From NCBI RefSeq assembly GCF_000970025.1, contig NZ_CP009528.1:3025168-3089167 (forward strand): 64,000 nucleotides of DNA. Reading direction: 5' to 3'. The stretch comes from Methanosarcina barkeri MS (lineage in GTDB: Archaea; Halobacteriota; Methanosarcinia; Methanosarcinales; Methanosarcinaceae). The translations under genes were made by a program, and so were the position numbers. Each line of letters begins with the position of its first letter. Within the stretch, counting starts at the first letter, position 1. Under the pieces are notes generated by a model. It saw only the letters and a list, made by a program, of their open reading frames with translations, ran no database searches and was not told the origin of the DNA. Positions 10,354-20,086 of the stretch are shown here, piece by piece.

Positions 10354-10991
10354 GGGCTCTTAAAAGAGCCTGTCTTCTTTCTTTTTTCAAGAATTGATAT
10401 GTTGATTACTACCTCGACTATGCCAGATTAGACAGTTATTCCAATTGTATTTATTGATTTTACTACGAACAATAACTTTGTATTTTTGGCTTATCTCCTT
10501 TCGAGTATCTCCTTTTGAATATCTCCTTTCGAATCTGTTTTGCCACATAACTAACTTGTTTCTAACATGTCATACACAGGTCCACTTTTATATGAACTCA
10601 TGTTTGGGACATATGTGATCTTATGAACATGTGAGATACAGCTATAGTTTCAAAAACATCATTAGCAATTAATTTTCATATTTTAATATCTGCCTGCCAA
10701 TACAGGTTACATGCAATTGTGATTATAAGTCCTAAATACAGATTCTCTAGTAATTATATGTTTTTAATTATATATAATAATTATTAAAAACCATCGTTTT
10801 TACAGGTAAAAAATACAATCAGTAAAAATACGGTTCTGTATACGGCTCTGTATTGTTTTGAATGGGGAATTAAGTGGGAGATTATTTTCCGAATTTTAAC
10901 TTTGATCACTCAGAATATTACTCAGAATACTTGATTCAAAGAAAAAATTTTGAGTTTATAGATTAAGCTTTTAAATAAAAAGGTGAAGATA
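10354..10991. other. AT-rich spacer with a 14-bp triplet repeat
   Basis: No gene is visible in this 640-bp spacer. It holds three imperfect copies of a 14-bp unit, ATCTCCTTTCGAGT, near 10492-10535, and several TATA-like tracts between 10700 and 10980 that may serve the protease gene downstream. Confidence 0.5.
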
Positions 10992-12221
10992 ATGCAAACG
11001 AAAGCCAAATGGACGTACATGGTTTATATGGCCGGTGATAATAATTTATCAACGGCTGGTGATGAAGATCTAAAAGAGATGAGACAAGTCGGTTCGAGCT
11101 CTGAAGTTAATGTTTTAGTCCAATTTGATAATGCGGGTATTGAAGGCACCAGGCGTTTCTATATTCAACGTGGGGGTATCAACGAGAAGGTTGAATGTTT
11201 AGGAAAAACCGACTCTGGAGATCCGCTTGTTCTCGAGAATTTCATAGCCTGGTCTTGTAAACATTATCCAGCCGAACGCTACGCATTAATTTTGTGGAAT
11301 CATGGTGGGGGATGGAAACCTGGTGATTTTGACAGGCTCGCCAGATATGAGAGGACCAGGAATTGGAATGTACGTGAAGCGAATTTTTTATCAGCGTCAG
11401 AATTAAAGAGAACCTTATTCAATACGACTATCAGTAATATCCTTAATTTGGACTTACCGGAATTGAGGGAGATCTGTATCGATGATGGATCAGGCCATTC
11501 TCTAGACACAATAGAGCTAGGCAAAGTCCTTGCTTATGCAAAAGAAATAATTGGACAAACATTGGATATTCTGGGTATGGATGCTTGCCTTATGAGTAAC
11601 TTCGAAGTGGCTTATCAAGCAGCACCATACGTAAAATATATTGTTGCATCTGAGGCAAATGAGCCTAATGAAGGATGGCCATACGAAGCCATACTTGACA
11701 TGCTGTCCAAAAATCCGGAGATTGCAACGCCAGATATTTGTTGTGAGATTGTGAAGGTTTATACAGAAACTTACAAAAAATGGGGTCGATCTAATGTGAC
11801 TCAGTCGGCTTTCGACCTTTCAAGAGTTAAAGATACCACAAAGAGTTTAGATTCGCTGGCTAAAGCATTGATTGATAAGATGCCTGATGTAATTAATAAT
11901 ATGCAGAGAGCTCAAAACAAATCGAAGAGCTTTTGCACCTACACTCTATGGGATGTGTCCCATTTTTGCAAGGTATTATCAGGTTTAATTCAGGACGATA
12001 ATCTAAATCAGGCGATACAAAAAGTTATCACTGAATTTGAACCTAATTCGGAAAAATTCATTATTGCAGAATCGCATCTTGGAAATGGCTATGACCAATG
12101 TTGTGGAGCATCAATTTATTTAATTCCACCACTTCTTCCCGTTTCGGAATATTATGCAGACTTAGAATTTGCGAAAAACTGCAAAAGTTGGCCACTTATG
12201 CTTCAAAAATACCACGATTAA
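10992..12221 (+). CDS. Clostripain-like (C11) cysteine peptidase
   Basis: A 409-residue protein of the caspase-fold C11 family. The N-terminal WTYMVYMAGDNNL strand is the family hallmark. The catalytic His lies in LILWNHGGGW (about residue 104) and the catalytic Cys in LGMDACLM (about 199). C11 peptidases cleave after basic residues and many self-activate. There is no obvious signal peptide, unlike secreted clostripain, so an intracellular role is likely. ATG 10992 is preferred over GTG 10983 because AAGGTGA at 10979-10985 sits at the right distance. It stands alone, followed by a MITE. Confidence 0.9.
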   Translation: MQTKAKWTYMVYMAGDNNLSTAGDEDLKEMRQVGSSSEVNVLVQFDNAGIEGTRRFYIQRGGINEKVECLGKTDSGDPLVLENFIAWSCKHYPAERYALILWNHGGGWKPGDFDRLARYERTRNWNVREANFLSASELKRTLFNTTISNILNLDLPELREICIDDGSGHSLDTIELGKVLAYAKEIIGQTLDILGMDACLMSNFEVAYQAAPYVKYIVASEANEPNEGWPYEAILDMLSKNPEIATPDICCEIVKVYTETYKKWGRSNVTQSAFDLSRVKDTTKSLDSLAKALIDKMPDVINNMQRAQNKSKSFCTYTLWDVSHFCKVLSGLIQDDNLNQAIQKVITEFEPNSEKFIIAESHLGNGYDQCCGASIYLIPPLLPVSEYYADLEFAKNCKSWPLMLQKYHD

Positions 12222-12260
12222 TATCACAAGTAATGATCGGGAAAAATTAAAAATTTAATT

Positions 12261-12450
12261 TATTGGTCATCGGTTACGGAATTTTCTTACCTGAAAGCTA
12301 TCGATTTTGCATTCGAAGTCAGCCTTAAATTTTAGCCTATTTACATGAAATAGGTACCAGGTTCCAGCTCATAGTTTATTAAAATATTTGATTAATGTTG
12401 AGGACATTGACGCAATTTATCACAAATCCTTACTTAACCGAAGACGCATG
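12261..12450 (+). mobile_element. MITE copy 1, 190 bp, with 10-bp target site duplication
   Basis: The element begins ATTGGTCATCGGTTA (12262-12276) and ends with the inverted partner TAACCGAAGACGCAT (12435-12449); the termini match at 12 of 15 positions. It is flanked by the perfect 10-bp direct repeat AAATTTAATT at 12251-12260 and 12451-12460. There is no coding capacity. A second copy lies at 53915-54103 with its own duplication, and a partial inverted copy at 63740. It is a non-autonomous element, and no matching transposase is seen in the window. Confidence 0.8.
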
Positions 12451-12827
12451 AAATTTAATTACATCAGGAGCGCAGATGATCACCAATATCCCCTCTCAAG
12501 CATGGATTGAAGCAAAATCTTACATGGATTGAAGCAAAACCTTAACATTATACATAGATAATATGAAGGATGTCCAGAACCATTAGACCTAATTTAAAAT
12601 TAACTAAAATTCATCTCATCTATAAAAAACTCAACCAAATAGAAATGTGATCTGAAGGAATAAGATCCCAAATATCTTGGAGGTAAAGTCCATACTTGAT
12701 TTTTAGAAGATTTGATGAATACCACAAATAAGATCAATAGATCAGTATAAAATAAGTAATATATTAGTTGAACAGGAAACTCTTATTAACAAAGGTTAAT
12801 TACCGAAGATTATTGTCGGACAACCTG
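12451..12827. other. AT-rich spacer without a gene
   Basis: This stretch follows the MITE and precedes the hairpin downstream of the stress-protein gene. It contains short repeats of a tandem type (ATGGATTGAAGCAAAA twice near 12503-12540) and no open frame of note. Confidence 0.5.
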
Positions 12828-12852
12828 TTTAGGGTGGGATAGCCGCCCTAAA
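12828..12852 (-). terminator. Strong hairpin downstream of the stress protein gene
   Basis: TTTAGGGTGG (12828-12837) pairs with CCGCCCTAAA (12843-12852) around a 5-nt loop, a 10-bp stem with one G-U pair. It lies about 30 bp past the stop of the minus-strand universal stress protein gene, where a transcript end or 3' stabiliser is expected. A related CCTGTTTAGGGTGG sequence occurs inverted near 55274-55290. Confidence 0.45.
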
Positions 12853-12883
12853 ACAAATGAAAGTTTATGGCTTTTATCATTTT

Positions 12884-13354
12884 TCAATTTTCGTTTTCGG
12901 CTTCACCTTTTACGACCATCACAGGTGTTTTTGAATGCCTTACTACATTTTCGGCTATGCTTCCAAGCAGGAACCTATTAAGCCCGGTTCTTCCAAGTGT
13001 ACCCATAACTATAAGATCCATATCTTCCTGTTCTGCAAATTTCATAATTCTGTCTGCAGGATGCCCTTCAAGAATTACCGGTTCGACCTTAACACCTGAA
13101 ACTTTTCCCGCCTCTTCAACAAAAGTAACGGCTTTTTTCGCTTCAGCCTCGAGAATTTCTCTCAGTGACTCCTCCCACCCGAAATTTCTCGGAGTATAGC
13201 CCGCTGAAGCAATTACGTATACGGAGTAGAGTCTTGCTCCAGTAATCTTAGCAAGCTGAAGTGCTGCCTCAATTGCCTTTTCTACCTGTTTCGAACCGTC
13301 GGTTGCAATCATTATTTTGTCGTAACTTTTGTCTTCCAAATTAAAATCCCCCAA
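12884..13354 (-). CDS. Universal stress protein, UspA family
   Basis: A 156-residue single-domain Usp. The N-terminal KIMIATDGS strand and the C-terminal nucleotide loop GTLGRTGLNRFLLGS fit the ATP-binding G-2x-G-9x-G-S/T signature. It is likely a cytoplasmic dimer. The family modulates stress survival; no specific partner is known here. It is paralogous to the gene at 15318-15773, sharing the same insertion with GWEESLREILEAEAKK, so both probably arose by duplication. A 14-bp minisatellite lies directly upstream and may separate the promoter from the gene. Confidence 0.93.
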   Translation of the reverse strand: MGDFNLEDKSYDKIMIATDGSKQVEKAIEAALQLAKITGARLYSVYVIASAGYTPRNFGWEESLREILEAEAKKAVTFVEEAGKVSGVKVEPVILEGHPADRIMKFAEQEDMDLIVMGTLGRTGLNRFLLGSIAENVVRHSKTPVMVVKGEAENEN

Positions 13355-13391
13355 TTAAAGCTCCATATTTTTATATTACGATTTTTACGTT

Positions 13392-13475
13392 ACAATTTTT
13401 ACACTACAATTTTTACACTACAATTTTTATACTACAATTTTTACACTACAATTTTTATACTACAATTTTTACACT
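13392..13475. repeat. 14-bp minisatellite upstream of the stress protein gene
   Basis: About six copies of ACAATTTTTACACT, with TACACT/TATACT variation. It sits 40-120 bp upstream of the minus-strand Usp start. Confidence 0.85.
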
Positions 13476-13916
13476 ACATTGTACAACTCTTATTCCGGAG
13501 CTTTCTATTACATCTTTGGAAATCTCTCTTGTGCAGACATTTGTATGTTTTTGGCTCTTCGTTGTTTTGTGTGGATATCCTCGTAATGTCTTCATAAAAA
13601 CCAATGCGGTCTCGAATTGAAAATCATCTTATCCACAGGGAATGACAAAGAGCCTGTTTATTCACACCTGATGGGAAAATACATCTCCCAATACTGATAT
13701 AGAGAGTCATATATAAATTACTTTTTCATTAAGTGTTATTATTTACTAATTAGATTCCCTCATCCCTGATATGCAACAAAAAATAATATTGTTTTAATAT
13801 TATTTTACTGTTTTAATTCAGTATATTAGCTATATAGGGACAAAAAGTCCTCGAAGTTGAATTTATTCTCGACCATTCTGACACAAAAAGGAATTCTTTT
13901 TTTGCATACCAGAACG

Positions 13917-14053
13917 CTTATATATGGTTTAATCCTCACAAGGAGGTTGGTGAACGGGTAAGCTCAAATCAAATATTATTGACAATAATTATATCCAACA
14001 TATTTTAACCTCCTCCAAAAAACCCCGTTCACAAACATATTTTTTATATTTTT
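13917..14053 (+). ncRNA. Candidate small RNA with pseudoknot
   Basis: A clear TATA box, CTTATATATGG at 13917-13927, predicts a start near 13942-13950. Downstream, GGAGGTT (13942-13948) is complementary to AACCTCC (14007-14013), and GTGAACGGG (13950-13958) to CCCGTTCAC (14024-14032). The two helices cross, as in an H-type pseudoknot. A T-rich tract at 14037-14053 could terminate a transcript of about 105 nt. No protein gene follows on this strand. If transcription starts downstream of 13942, the first helix would be shortened. The AACCTCCTCC strand also resembles the 16S anti-Shine-Dalgarno, so a ribosome-binding-site-masking RNA is one inference. The flanking spacer otherwise holds no gene I can support. 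Confidence 0.45.
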
Positions 14054-14284
14054 CTTAAGTATATGCAAGTAATTTTTAGTTATTTTTTTAATTTCTTTTC
14101 TGTGAGAACTTCCTCTTCAATTTTTGAACATGCATTTTAGATAAATATCCTCCAAACAATTCCTTCACCGTTATCTTCTGTACCACTACTCCCTCATCGA
14201 TAGCTTCCGTACTGATGCGCCCTTGCACTGATATTCCGTACTGATGCACTCTTGCACCGCTGGCTCCCATTGATAGCCCCTAAA

Positions 14285-15223
14285 TTATGGAGCGATACTT
14301 AAAAGTACTAGCAGGATTGCAAGCCTTACAAACACGCTTATTGCCATTGAGTATATGACAATCTGAAGACCCAATTGAGTCCCGAAAATTGCTATTTTTC
14401 TTGGAAGCTGGCTTCGGAGAGCGAAAATAGGGAGCATGAACATACTGCCAAGCATGAGAACAATCATTGCCTGTATGTTTGTAATTTCTCCTGAGTGAAT
14501 CATAGGGCCCAGAAGCGAGATTCCTAGGATTGGACTAGCCACATAGCTTGTCAGCGGGACAATCGACTCTGGAGGAATTTTAAAAAGTTTAGCAAGGGGA
14601 AGCACACTGAAAATTCCAAAAAACCCCTGTTCCTGAAGTACAAAAATAATGGTAGTTGCAATAATATAAACTCCTGCAATTTTTAAAAAAATCCTGAACT
14701 CTTTTCTGAAAGCCCGGATAATCGCACTTTTCAAGGAGATTTTCTCTCTATTTTGCGATTCAGGGATTTTGCAGGAGTTGCCTTTAAGGAACAGTTTGCT
14801 TGCAATTGCAATTACCAAGATTTTGAACACTGCTGTAACTACGAATACAATAGAATAAAATCCCCCTACCACAAGGCCAAGTGCGGGCAGAACTATTGGA
14901 ATCTGATAAGTAAAAAGTTCCCGAAAATAAACAGGCGTAGAATTCATCATCGCACAGAGTAAGACCTCTCGATTTTCCAGACAATTCTCTTTTTTTGCCT
15001 GGGAAAGCATGCTATTTGCAGCTACCGTAGACCCTATTGACACCAGGAAAGCTGAAGCGCAGGTATCAGGCAGGTTAGTGTAGGCAAAGATAGGACTTAC
15101 AAGCCTGGAAAATTTCTGCATCAGGCCGAGTTCTACAAGTACGCTTGTACCCACAAGCCCCACAAAAATCATTACAAGTACTGGAAACGCAAAATCAAGT
15201 ACTTTGATGAAAAGACCTATCAT
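14285..15223 (-). CDS. Nucleoside-recognition (Gate) domain membrane protein
   Basis: A 312-residue protein with about eight membrane segments. It has the Gate-domain pattern of two related halves with conserved polar turns (IGSTVAANSML in the first half, TSYVASPILG in the second). The family includes nucleoside transporters, FeoB cores and spore maturation proteins. A transported substrate cannot be named from sequence. It lies between two Usp genes on the same strand, 95 bp downstream of the second. A stress-linked transporter is only an inference from context. Confidence 0.8.
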   Translation of the reverse strand: MIGLFIKVLDFAFPVLVMIFVGLVGTSVLVELGLMQKFSRLVSPIFAYTNLPDTCASAFLVSIGSTVAANSMLSQAKKENCLENREVLLCAMMNSTPVYFRELFTYQIPIVLPALGLVVGGFYSIVFVVTAVFKILVIAIASKLFLKGNSCKIPESQNREKISLKSAIIRAFRKEFRIFLKIAGVYIIATTIIFVLQEQGFFGIFSVLPLAKLFKIPPESIVPLTSYVASPILGISLLGPMIHSGEITNIQAMIVLMLGSMFMLPIFALRSQLPRKIAIFGTQLGLQIVIYSMAISVFVRLAILLVLLSIAP

Positions 15224-15317
15224 TGTTAGTTAGTTCCATAGAAAAGTAATCAATATATCCAGAAAAGGTATGGAACTCAGTTCCGGAAAAATTTTAAATT
15301 TATGTTTATCTGACCTT

Positions 15318-15773
15318 TTAAACAGTTTCTCCCCGTACGACAAGCACCGGTTTTTTTGAGTGCCTTACCACATTTTCGGCCACGCTCCCGAGCAAAAACC
15401 TCTCAATTCCGGTCCTTCCGAGTGTGCCCATGACAATAAGGTCAATATTGTTTCTTTCTGCAAAATCGACAAGCTCATTTGCAGGAATTCCTTGCAGGAT
15501 TACGGATTCAACCTCAACATTTGCAGCTTTCCCAGCGGTTTCGACATAAGAAGTGGCCTCCTTGCCTTCAGCCTTGAAGTATTCAAGAATGGCCTTTTCC
15601 CATCCAACGTTCTTCGGATAGGTTATCGAAAACCCTTCAGAAGCAATCACGTACACAACATATAGTTTTGCACCGCTTATCTTTGCGATTTCAACTGCTG
15701 TTTCGACCGCTTTTCTAACAGATTCCGAACCATCGGTCGCAACCATTATCTTCCTGTAAAAACTGTTAGTCAT
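15318..15773 (-). CDS. Universal stress protein, UspA family
   Basis: A 151-residue Usp with KIMVATDGS at the N-terminus and the ATP-loop [15 protein letters not shown] near residues 118-132. It resembles the Usp at 12884-13354 through its whole length, including the [15 protein letters not shown] insertion. The ORF precedes the Gate-domain gene on the same strand and follows cooF by 175 bp, so a shared transcript is possible but not shown. Confidence 0.93.
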   Translation of the reverse strand: MTNSFYRKIMVATDGSESVRKAVETAVEIAKISGAKLYVVYVIASEGFSITYPKNVGWEKAILEYFKAEGKEATSYVETAGKAANVEVESVILQGIPANELVDFAERNNIDLIVMGTLGRTGIERFLLGSVAENVVRHSKKPVLVVRGETV

Positions 15774-15949
15774 ACCTGACTCCCCATTTTCTTTTGAATT
15801 TATATTTGTTGATATGACATAATCCTTTATAAAGTATCATTCAGGAAAGAATCGATGGCGCAGATCGGAAAATTGCTTGAAACCGAGTGCGTCATCCAGA
15901 TTTTATTTATTTGCAAGTTCTACAGCAGTTCAGCTAAAGTAACTTTTCT

Positions 15950-16459
15950 TTAAACTTCGTTTACCTCGGCAAAAACAAGAGCATGTGTAGGGCAGGCTTC
16001 AACGCATGCAGGCATATCTCTACCCTCGCAGAGATCACACTTTATTCCTGCTTCAGCTTGCCTGCTGATTACCTTACGATTGTGATTCATGGAACTGGTC
16101 CAGCAGCCCATAACAAGAATCATATGATATAAAGGAGTAAAACGTGAACATACTGTAGAACAGGTCCAGCAGTCTACGCAAAGATTCGGGTCATAGCTTA
16201 TCATGCTGGCGTTTTCATCCTGATAGATAGCTTTTGTAGGGCAAACCGAAACACAGGGAGCATCCTTACAGTGACGGCAGGTAATGGGAAGAGAAACTCC
16301 AAGGTCAGGGACAGGCTCCAGATTGATACGTTTTTTCGGAGCCGGCTTTTCTCCTATAGCCAAAAAGAGGCTTTTGCTCTCTGAATGTGCAATGGCACAT
16401 GCAGTCTCACATGAACGGCAGCCCATACATCGTTCGGGACGAATCATTAAATCCTTCAT
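15950..16459 (-). CDS. cooF: CooF-like polyferredoxin
   Basis: A 169-residue electron carrier with four Cys clusters: CMGCRSCETAC, CRHCKDAPCVSVC, CVDCWTCSTVC, and CDLC with a final CVEAC. It should hold up to four [4Fe-4S] clusters and pass electrons from CO oxidation to a membrane acceptor. The third cluster is followed by an unusual stretch with a further Cys (MGCWTSS) in place of the common CPxGAI. It starts 13 bp after cooS on the same strand, the classical cooS-cooF pairing. Confidence 0.9.
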   Translation of the reverse strand: MKDLMIRPERCMGCRSCETACAIAHSESKSLFLAIGEKPAPKKRINLEPVPDLGVSLPITCRHCKDAPCVSVCPTKAIYQDENASMISYDPNLCVDCWTCSTVCSRFTPLYHMILVMGCWTSSMNHNRKVISRQAEAGIKCDLCEGRDMPACVEACPTHALVFAEVNEV

Positions 16460-16472
16460 TATAAATCATCTC

Positions 16473-18347
16473 TTAGTTCAAGCCTAGAGCCTTTCTTTTT
16501 TCGTCAATATGCTCAAGCATCAGGTCTGCAGCTTTAAGGGGATCAGGCTCAACCGCAAAGCTTGCTCTGACTACGTCGTTCAAGCCTCCTGTCAGAAGGG
16601 ACGTAACAGCCTGACTTCCAAGAACAGCCGGAATAGTCCCGAGCACGGTAAATACACCGGATGAAACTACATAAGCCCCGATACTAACTGCCTTTTCGCT
16701 CATCCATTCGGGAGCTGCTCCTGCTGCTGGAAGATCACTTATGTCCACACCCAGGCGATTTGCAATCGCGGATGCAAGCACAAGGATACGGCTGATATCA
16801 ACACAGGAACCCATGTGCAGGACAGGGGGTATGCCCAGAGCCTTACAGACAGCTTTTAACCCATCGCCTGCCATTTCGGAGGCTTCCGGCAGAAGAAGCC
16901 CTGCTTCGGCGCAGGCAATTGCATTGCAGCCGGTTGTGACCACAAGCACATTGTTTTTGATCAGTTCTTTAACGAGGTTGACATGGCCGTAGTTGTGCTT
17001 TATTTTTACGTTATTGCAGCCGACAACAGCCCCAATTCCTCGAACTGCCCCGCCTGTTATCGCCTCAATGAGAGGGTCAGGGCTTCCTCCAAGAGCATTG
17101 AGAATAGCTTCGGCACTGAAGCCTGCCATGCACTCCTGCTTCTCTTCAGGTATAGTAACCTTTTCCGGAATCCTGTTAGGGAAGTTTTCGACAGCAGTCC
17201 TTACGATTTCTTTTGCAGTTTCATAAGCTCTGTCCTCATGGAATTCCATTCTTACGGTGTTGGGAAAATCGGCCTTTGGAGATGTGGATATAAACTTTGT
17301 GTGGTAGCAGCCTGTAAGTTCTCCAAGCGAGGGCATGATACACTGGACATCAACAACCATAGCTTCCACAGCGCCTGTAATTACTGCCAGTTCCTGCTGA
17401 AGGAAATTTCCTGCTATGGGAATCCCGTGACGCATCAGGGTCTCGTTACCAGTACAGCATATTCCTATAACGTTGATGCCTGCTGCACCCTTTTCCTCTG
17501 CAAGTTTAAGGAGTTCGGGGTCTTCTGCAGCTTCCACGATCATTTCTGAGAGAATAGGCTCGTGCCCGTGGACAATTACATTTACTTTATCTCTGGACAG
17601 CACCCCCAGATTAACGGTGCTTTTTCTAGGCTGCGGAGTTCCGAAAAGTATGTCCTGGACATCGGTGGCTATCATCGAGCCTCCCCAGCCATCGGAAATC
17701 CCTGTACGCAATCCTTGCAGCAGGATATGAACCGCATCATTGTCCACACCTATATGAGTCCTGTGCATGCATTCCACGATTTCCCGGTCAATTCCCCTGG
17801 GCTCTATTCCAAGCTCGGCCCAGAGCTTGAGCCTTGATTTAGGAACTCTTTTGGTACACTGGAGATGTCCGTCCTGTTTTCCGAATTCCTGAAGCAGTAC
17901 ATCGGCAAGGTTGGCTGCAATTTCCTCCAGGCTTTTTCCATCAGAGGGAATTCCATATTCCGAGGCAAGAGATAGCAGTTTTGCTTCATCTTTTATTCTG
18001 TAACTTCCAGCTTCTCCTTCACTCATTTTCTTAAAGGTAAGAACAGCGTCTCTTGCATGGTCGGAATGAGCTGCTGCACCTGCGGCAATCATTCTAAGGA
18101 AATTCCTTGCAACTATGATGTCTGCAGTAGCACCACAAATTCCCTTTTGAGCTCCCTCTCCGAAGGGATCTATCCTGCATGGACCCATATTGCAATTCCG
18201 ACAGCAAACTCCTAGCTGCCCGAAACTGCACTGAGGAAGTTGTTTTTCATATCTATCCCAGGCGGTTTCAATGCCTTCTTCTTCAGCCTTCTGAAGAATT
18301 TTCTGGCTTGCAAGGTCAATGCTTTTCTCATCTATTTCCGTCTTCAT
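16473..18347 (-). CDS. cooS: Anaerobic Ni-Fe carbon monoxide dehydrogenase catalytic subunit
   Basis: A CooS-type CODH of about 624 residues that oxidises CO to CO2. Near residue 40-75 the motif CSFGQLGVCCRNCNMGPC provides ligands of the D and B iron-sulfur clusters. Later GCNNVKIKHNYGH, GCNAIACAEAG and HMGSCVDISR are characteristic C-cluster regions. The frame extends to ATG 18398; ATG 18347 is preferred because family proteins begin close to the EKSIDLASQKIL segment, but no strong ribosome site decides it. cooF follows directly. No CooC-type nickel chaperone or hydrogenase is visible, so assembly and electron acceptors must be encoded elsewhere. Confidence 0.95.
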   Translation of the reverse strand: MKTEIDEKSIDLASQKILQKAEEEGIETAWDRYEKQLPQCSFGQLGVCCRNCNMGPCRIDPFGEGAQKGICGATADIIVARNFLRMIAAGAAAHSDHARDAVLTFKKMSEGEAGSYRIKDEAKLLSLASEYGIPSDGKSLEEIAANLADVLLQEFGKQDGHLQCTKRVPKSRLKLWAELGIEPRGIDREIVECMHRTHIGVDNDAVHILLQGLRTGISDGWGGSMIATDVQDILFGTPQPRKSTVNLGVLSRDKVNVIVHGHEPILSEMIVEAAEDPELLKLAEEKGAAGINVIGICCTGNETLMRHGIPIAGNFLQQELAVITGAVEAMVVDVQCIMPSLGELTGCYHTKFISTSPKADFPNTVRMEFHEDRAYETAKEIVRTAVENFPNRIPEKVTIPEEKQECMAGFSAEAILNALGGSPDPLIEAITGGAVRGIGAVVGCNNVKIKHNYGHVNLVKELIKNNVLVVTTGCNAIACAEAGLLLPEASEMAGDGLKAVCKALGIPPVLHMGSCVDISRILVLASAIANRLGVDISDLPAAGAAPEWMSEKAVSIGAYVVSSGVFTVLGTIPAVLGSQAVTSLLTGGLNDVVRASFAVEPDPLKAADLMLEHIDEKRKALGLN

Positions 18348-18398
18348 CTCATATCCCACATTTAGTATGAAAATGCTGCCATCTGCAAGCATTTTCAT

Positions 18399-19889
18399 TG
18401 GTTGTGCATTTTATTCAAAATACGTGTTTGTTTCTCGATTCCTTCTGGAACCACCGAAACTTCACTTCAAACTCCCTGATTTGAAGAATTAGTCCCTAAA
18501 TCTGTGATCCAAAAGCAACTTTATCTGGCTGCTTTTTTATTTTTGAGTTCCAGCCCTATATAATCTTAAAACTGGTTAATTTGGAAAAATTCTTCAGGAT
18601 AATCAAATTTTATTGTTTTATAAACTTTTTTAAAAAAATCTGCAGTTGTATTTAGATAGAGCTCACCCTAAAACCAAAATTGACACCCTGAATCTCTAAT
18701 TTTGAACAATGAATTGAGTTTTGAAATTAACTTAGTTTGAAATTAACTTAGACATTTGTTCAAATCTTTGAAGATCTTTGAGAATTGGCGATATGTTTGT
18801 GGACTACTTAGAGGCTAGTGCACTCTTTCTGTGTTTATTCCTATCCCATTTATTTTCTAGACTCGATGTAATCTCTCTTGACTTCATCGAGTCTGTATTC
18901 CATTTTATACCTTATATTGTGGTTTCATTATTTTCAAGTTGTGTAGAGAAGTTGTGTTTCACTGTTGTGTAGTAAGTTGGGTAGTAAGTTGGGTAGTAAG
19001 TTGTGTTTCTACTGTTGTGTAGTAAGTTGGGTAGAGAAGTTTTGGAGGCTGTCTAAAGGTCGCTTATTAACAAATTTTTGATATGTACCATTTTTCCAAT
19101 TTATTTTTAGGCTTAGATTAATGTTGCACAAATAACCCCGATCTGTTTAATAGGTTTTATCAGAAGTTAAAAGCATGCCATTTCCGATAAAAATCCTTGT
19201 GAAGTATTTGCTTTGAAAGCTTCTTCTCTGTTTTTTATTCATCAATTGGTTCTCCTCTATCCTAAGTTTTATTCATTTTTTTTGCCATAGAATTACGGAA
19301 TCATATTTCCGATTTATAATATAAATAAATTATGTTTGTAAGATAAAAAATTAAGCAAAAGTACCATATAATATAAAAATAGATTGCTTTATTCTAAAAA
19401 GATCTATATGGAAAGCTCTCTAAACTTATTTTTACTATCCCAGTTTAAACTTAGAAATCAAACAGTACAAATTCATTACAAAATATTTGATATATTATAA
19501 ATAGAGAGTATTATAGAGTCAATGGATTGAAACTTGTAATTCTCTAGTGGAATTCACATAAAATTTAAGAAAGTCTTAAAAGTCATTTTGAATACCGTTA
19601 CCCAAGTAAAAGTATTATAATATGTATTTATAACATTAATAAAATATTATTTTTGATATTAGCTTATATAAAGAATAACATTCGATAGAGTGGACAAGCT
19701 TCAAATCATAAGTGCCTGTAAATATATAGATTACATTAAAATAGGAGTATGAATTGAATACGGTTAAGTAACGGGATAAAGTTCATATCCGCAGAACAAA
19801 AAGCAAGGATTAAAAACAATCAGCTTTCCTTACTACATATTAAACTTTGTCTCCTCCTATAGGAAAAGCGACTTTAACGGTGAATTTTG
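18399..19889. other. Long gene-free spacer with cooS promoter and a minisatellite
   Basis: Nearly 1.5 kb without a supportable gene. On the minus strand GATTATATAGGG (about 18553-18564) is a plausible cooS TATA box, implying a leader of about 190 nt. Tandem GTAGTAAGTTGGG/GTTGTGTAGTAAGTT units fill about 18945-19040. The remainder is AT-rich. A 64-residue open frame at 18778 has no family features. Confidence 0.5.
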
Positions 19890-20072
19890 GTGAAAAAAAA
19901 TCTTATGGATATTCTGGCCTGCCCTATATGTAAGGGCGACCTGGTTTTGAACGTTGTCGAAGAAAATGAAGAAGAGGTCATATCCGGAACCCTCTACTGC
20001 CCTGTATGCAACGAGCACTATCCCATTGATGAGGGAATCCCAAACTTACTTCCTCCTGACCTTAGAAACTGA
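19890..20072 (+). CDS. Trm112-like zinc protein
   Basis: A 60-residue protein with ILACPICKGDL near the N-terminus and YCPVCNEHYPIDEGIPNLLP at the C-terminus, the standard Trm112/YcaR fold with four cysteines. In archaea and eukaryotes Trm112 is a shared small subunit that stabilises tRNA, rRNA and release-factor methyltransferases. The GTG at 19890 follows a GGTGA ribosome site by 6-7 bases. It is followed within 15 bp by a membrane-protein gene, probably in the same transcript. Confidence 0.88.
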   Translation: MKKNLMDILACPICKGDLVLNVVEENEEEVISGTLYCPVCNEHYPIDEGIPNLLPPDLRN

Positions 20073-20086
20073 TGTGAGGGTTAAAC

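Noticed and set aside
13392-13475. Tandem repeats considered as a CRISPR array
   Set aside because: Units are contiguous, without unique spacers, and no cas genes are present. The same applies to the other minisatellites.
14088-14270. 60-residue frame just downstream of the Gate-domain gene
   Set aside because: Basic, low in family features, contains a short imperfect repeat; no ribosome site of note. Could be chance.
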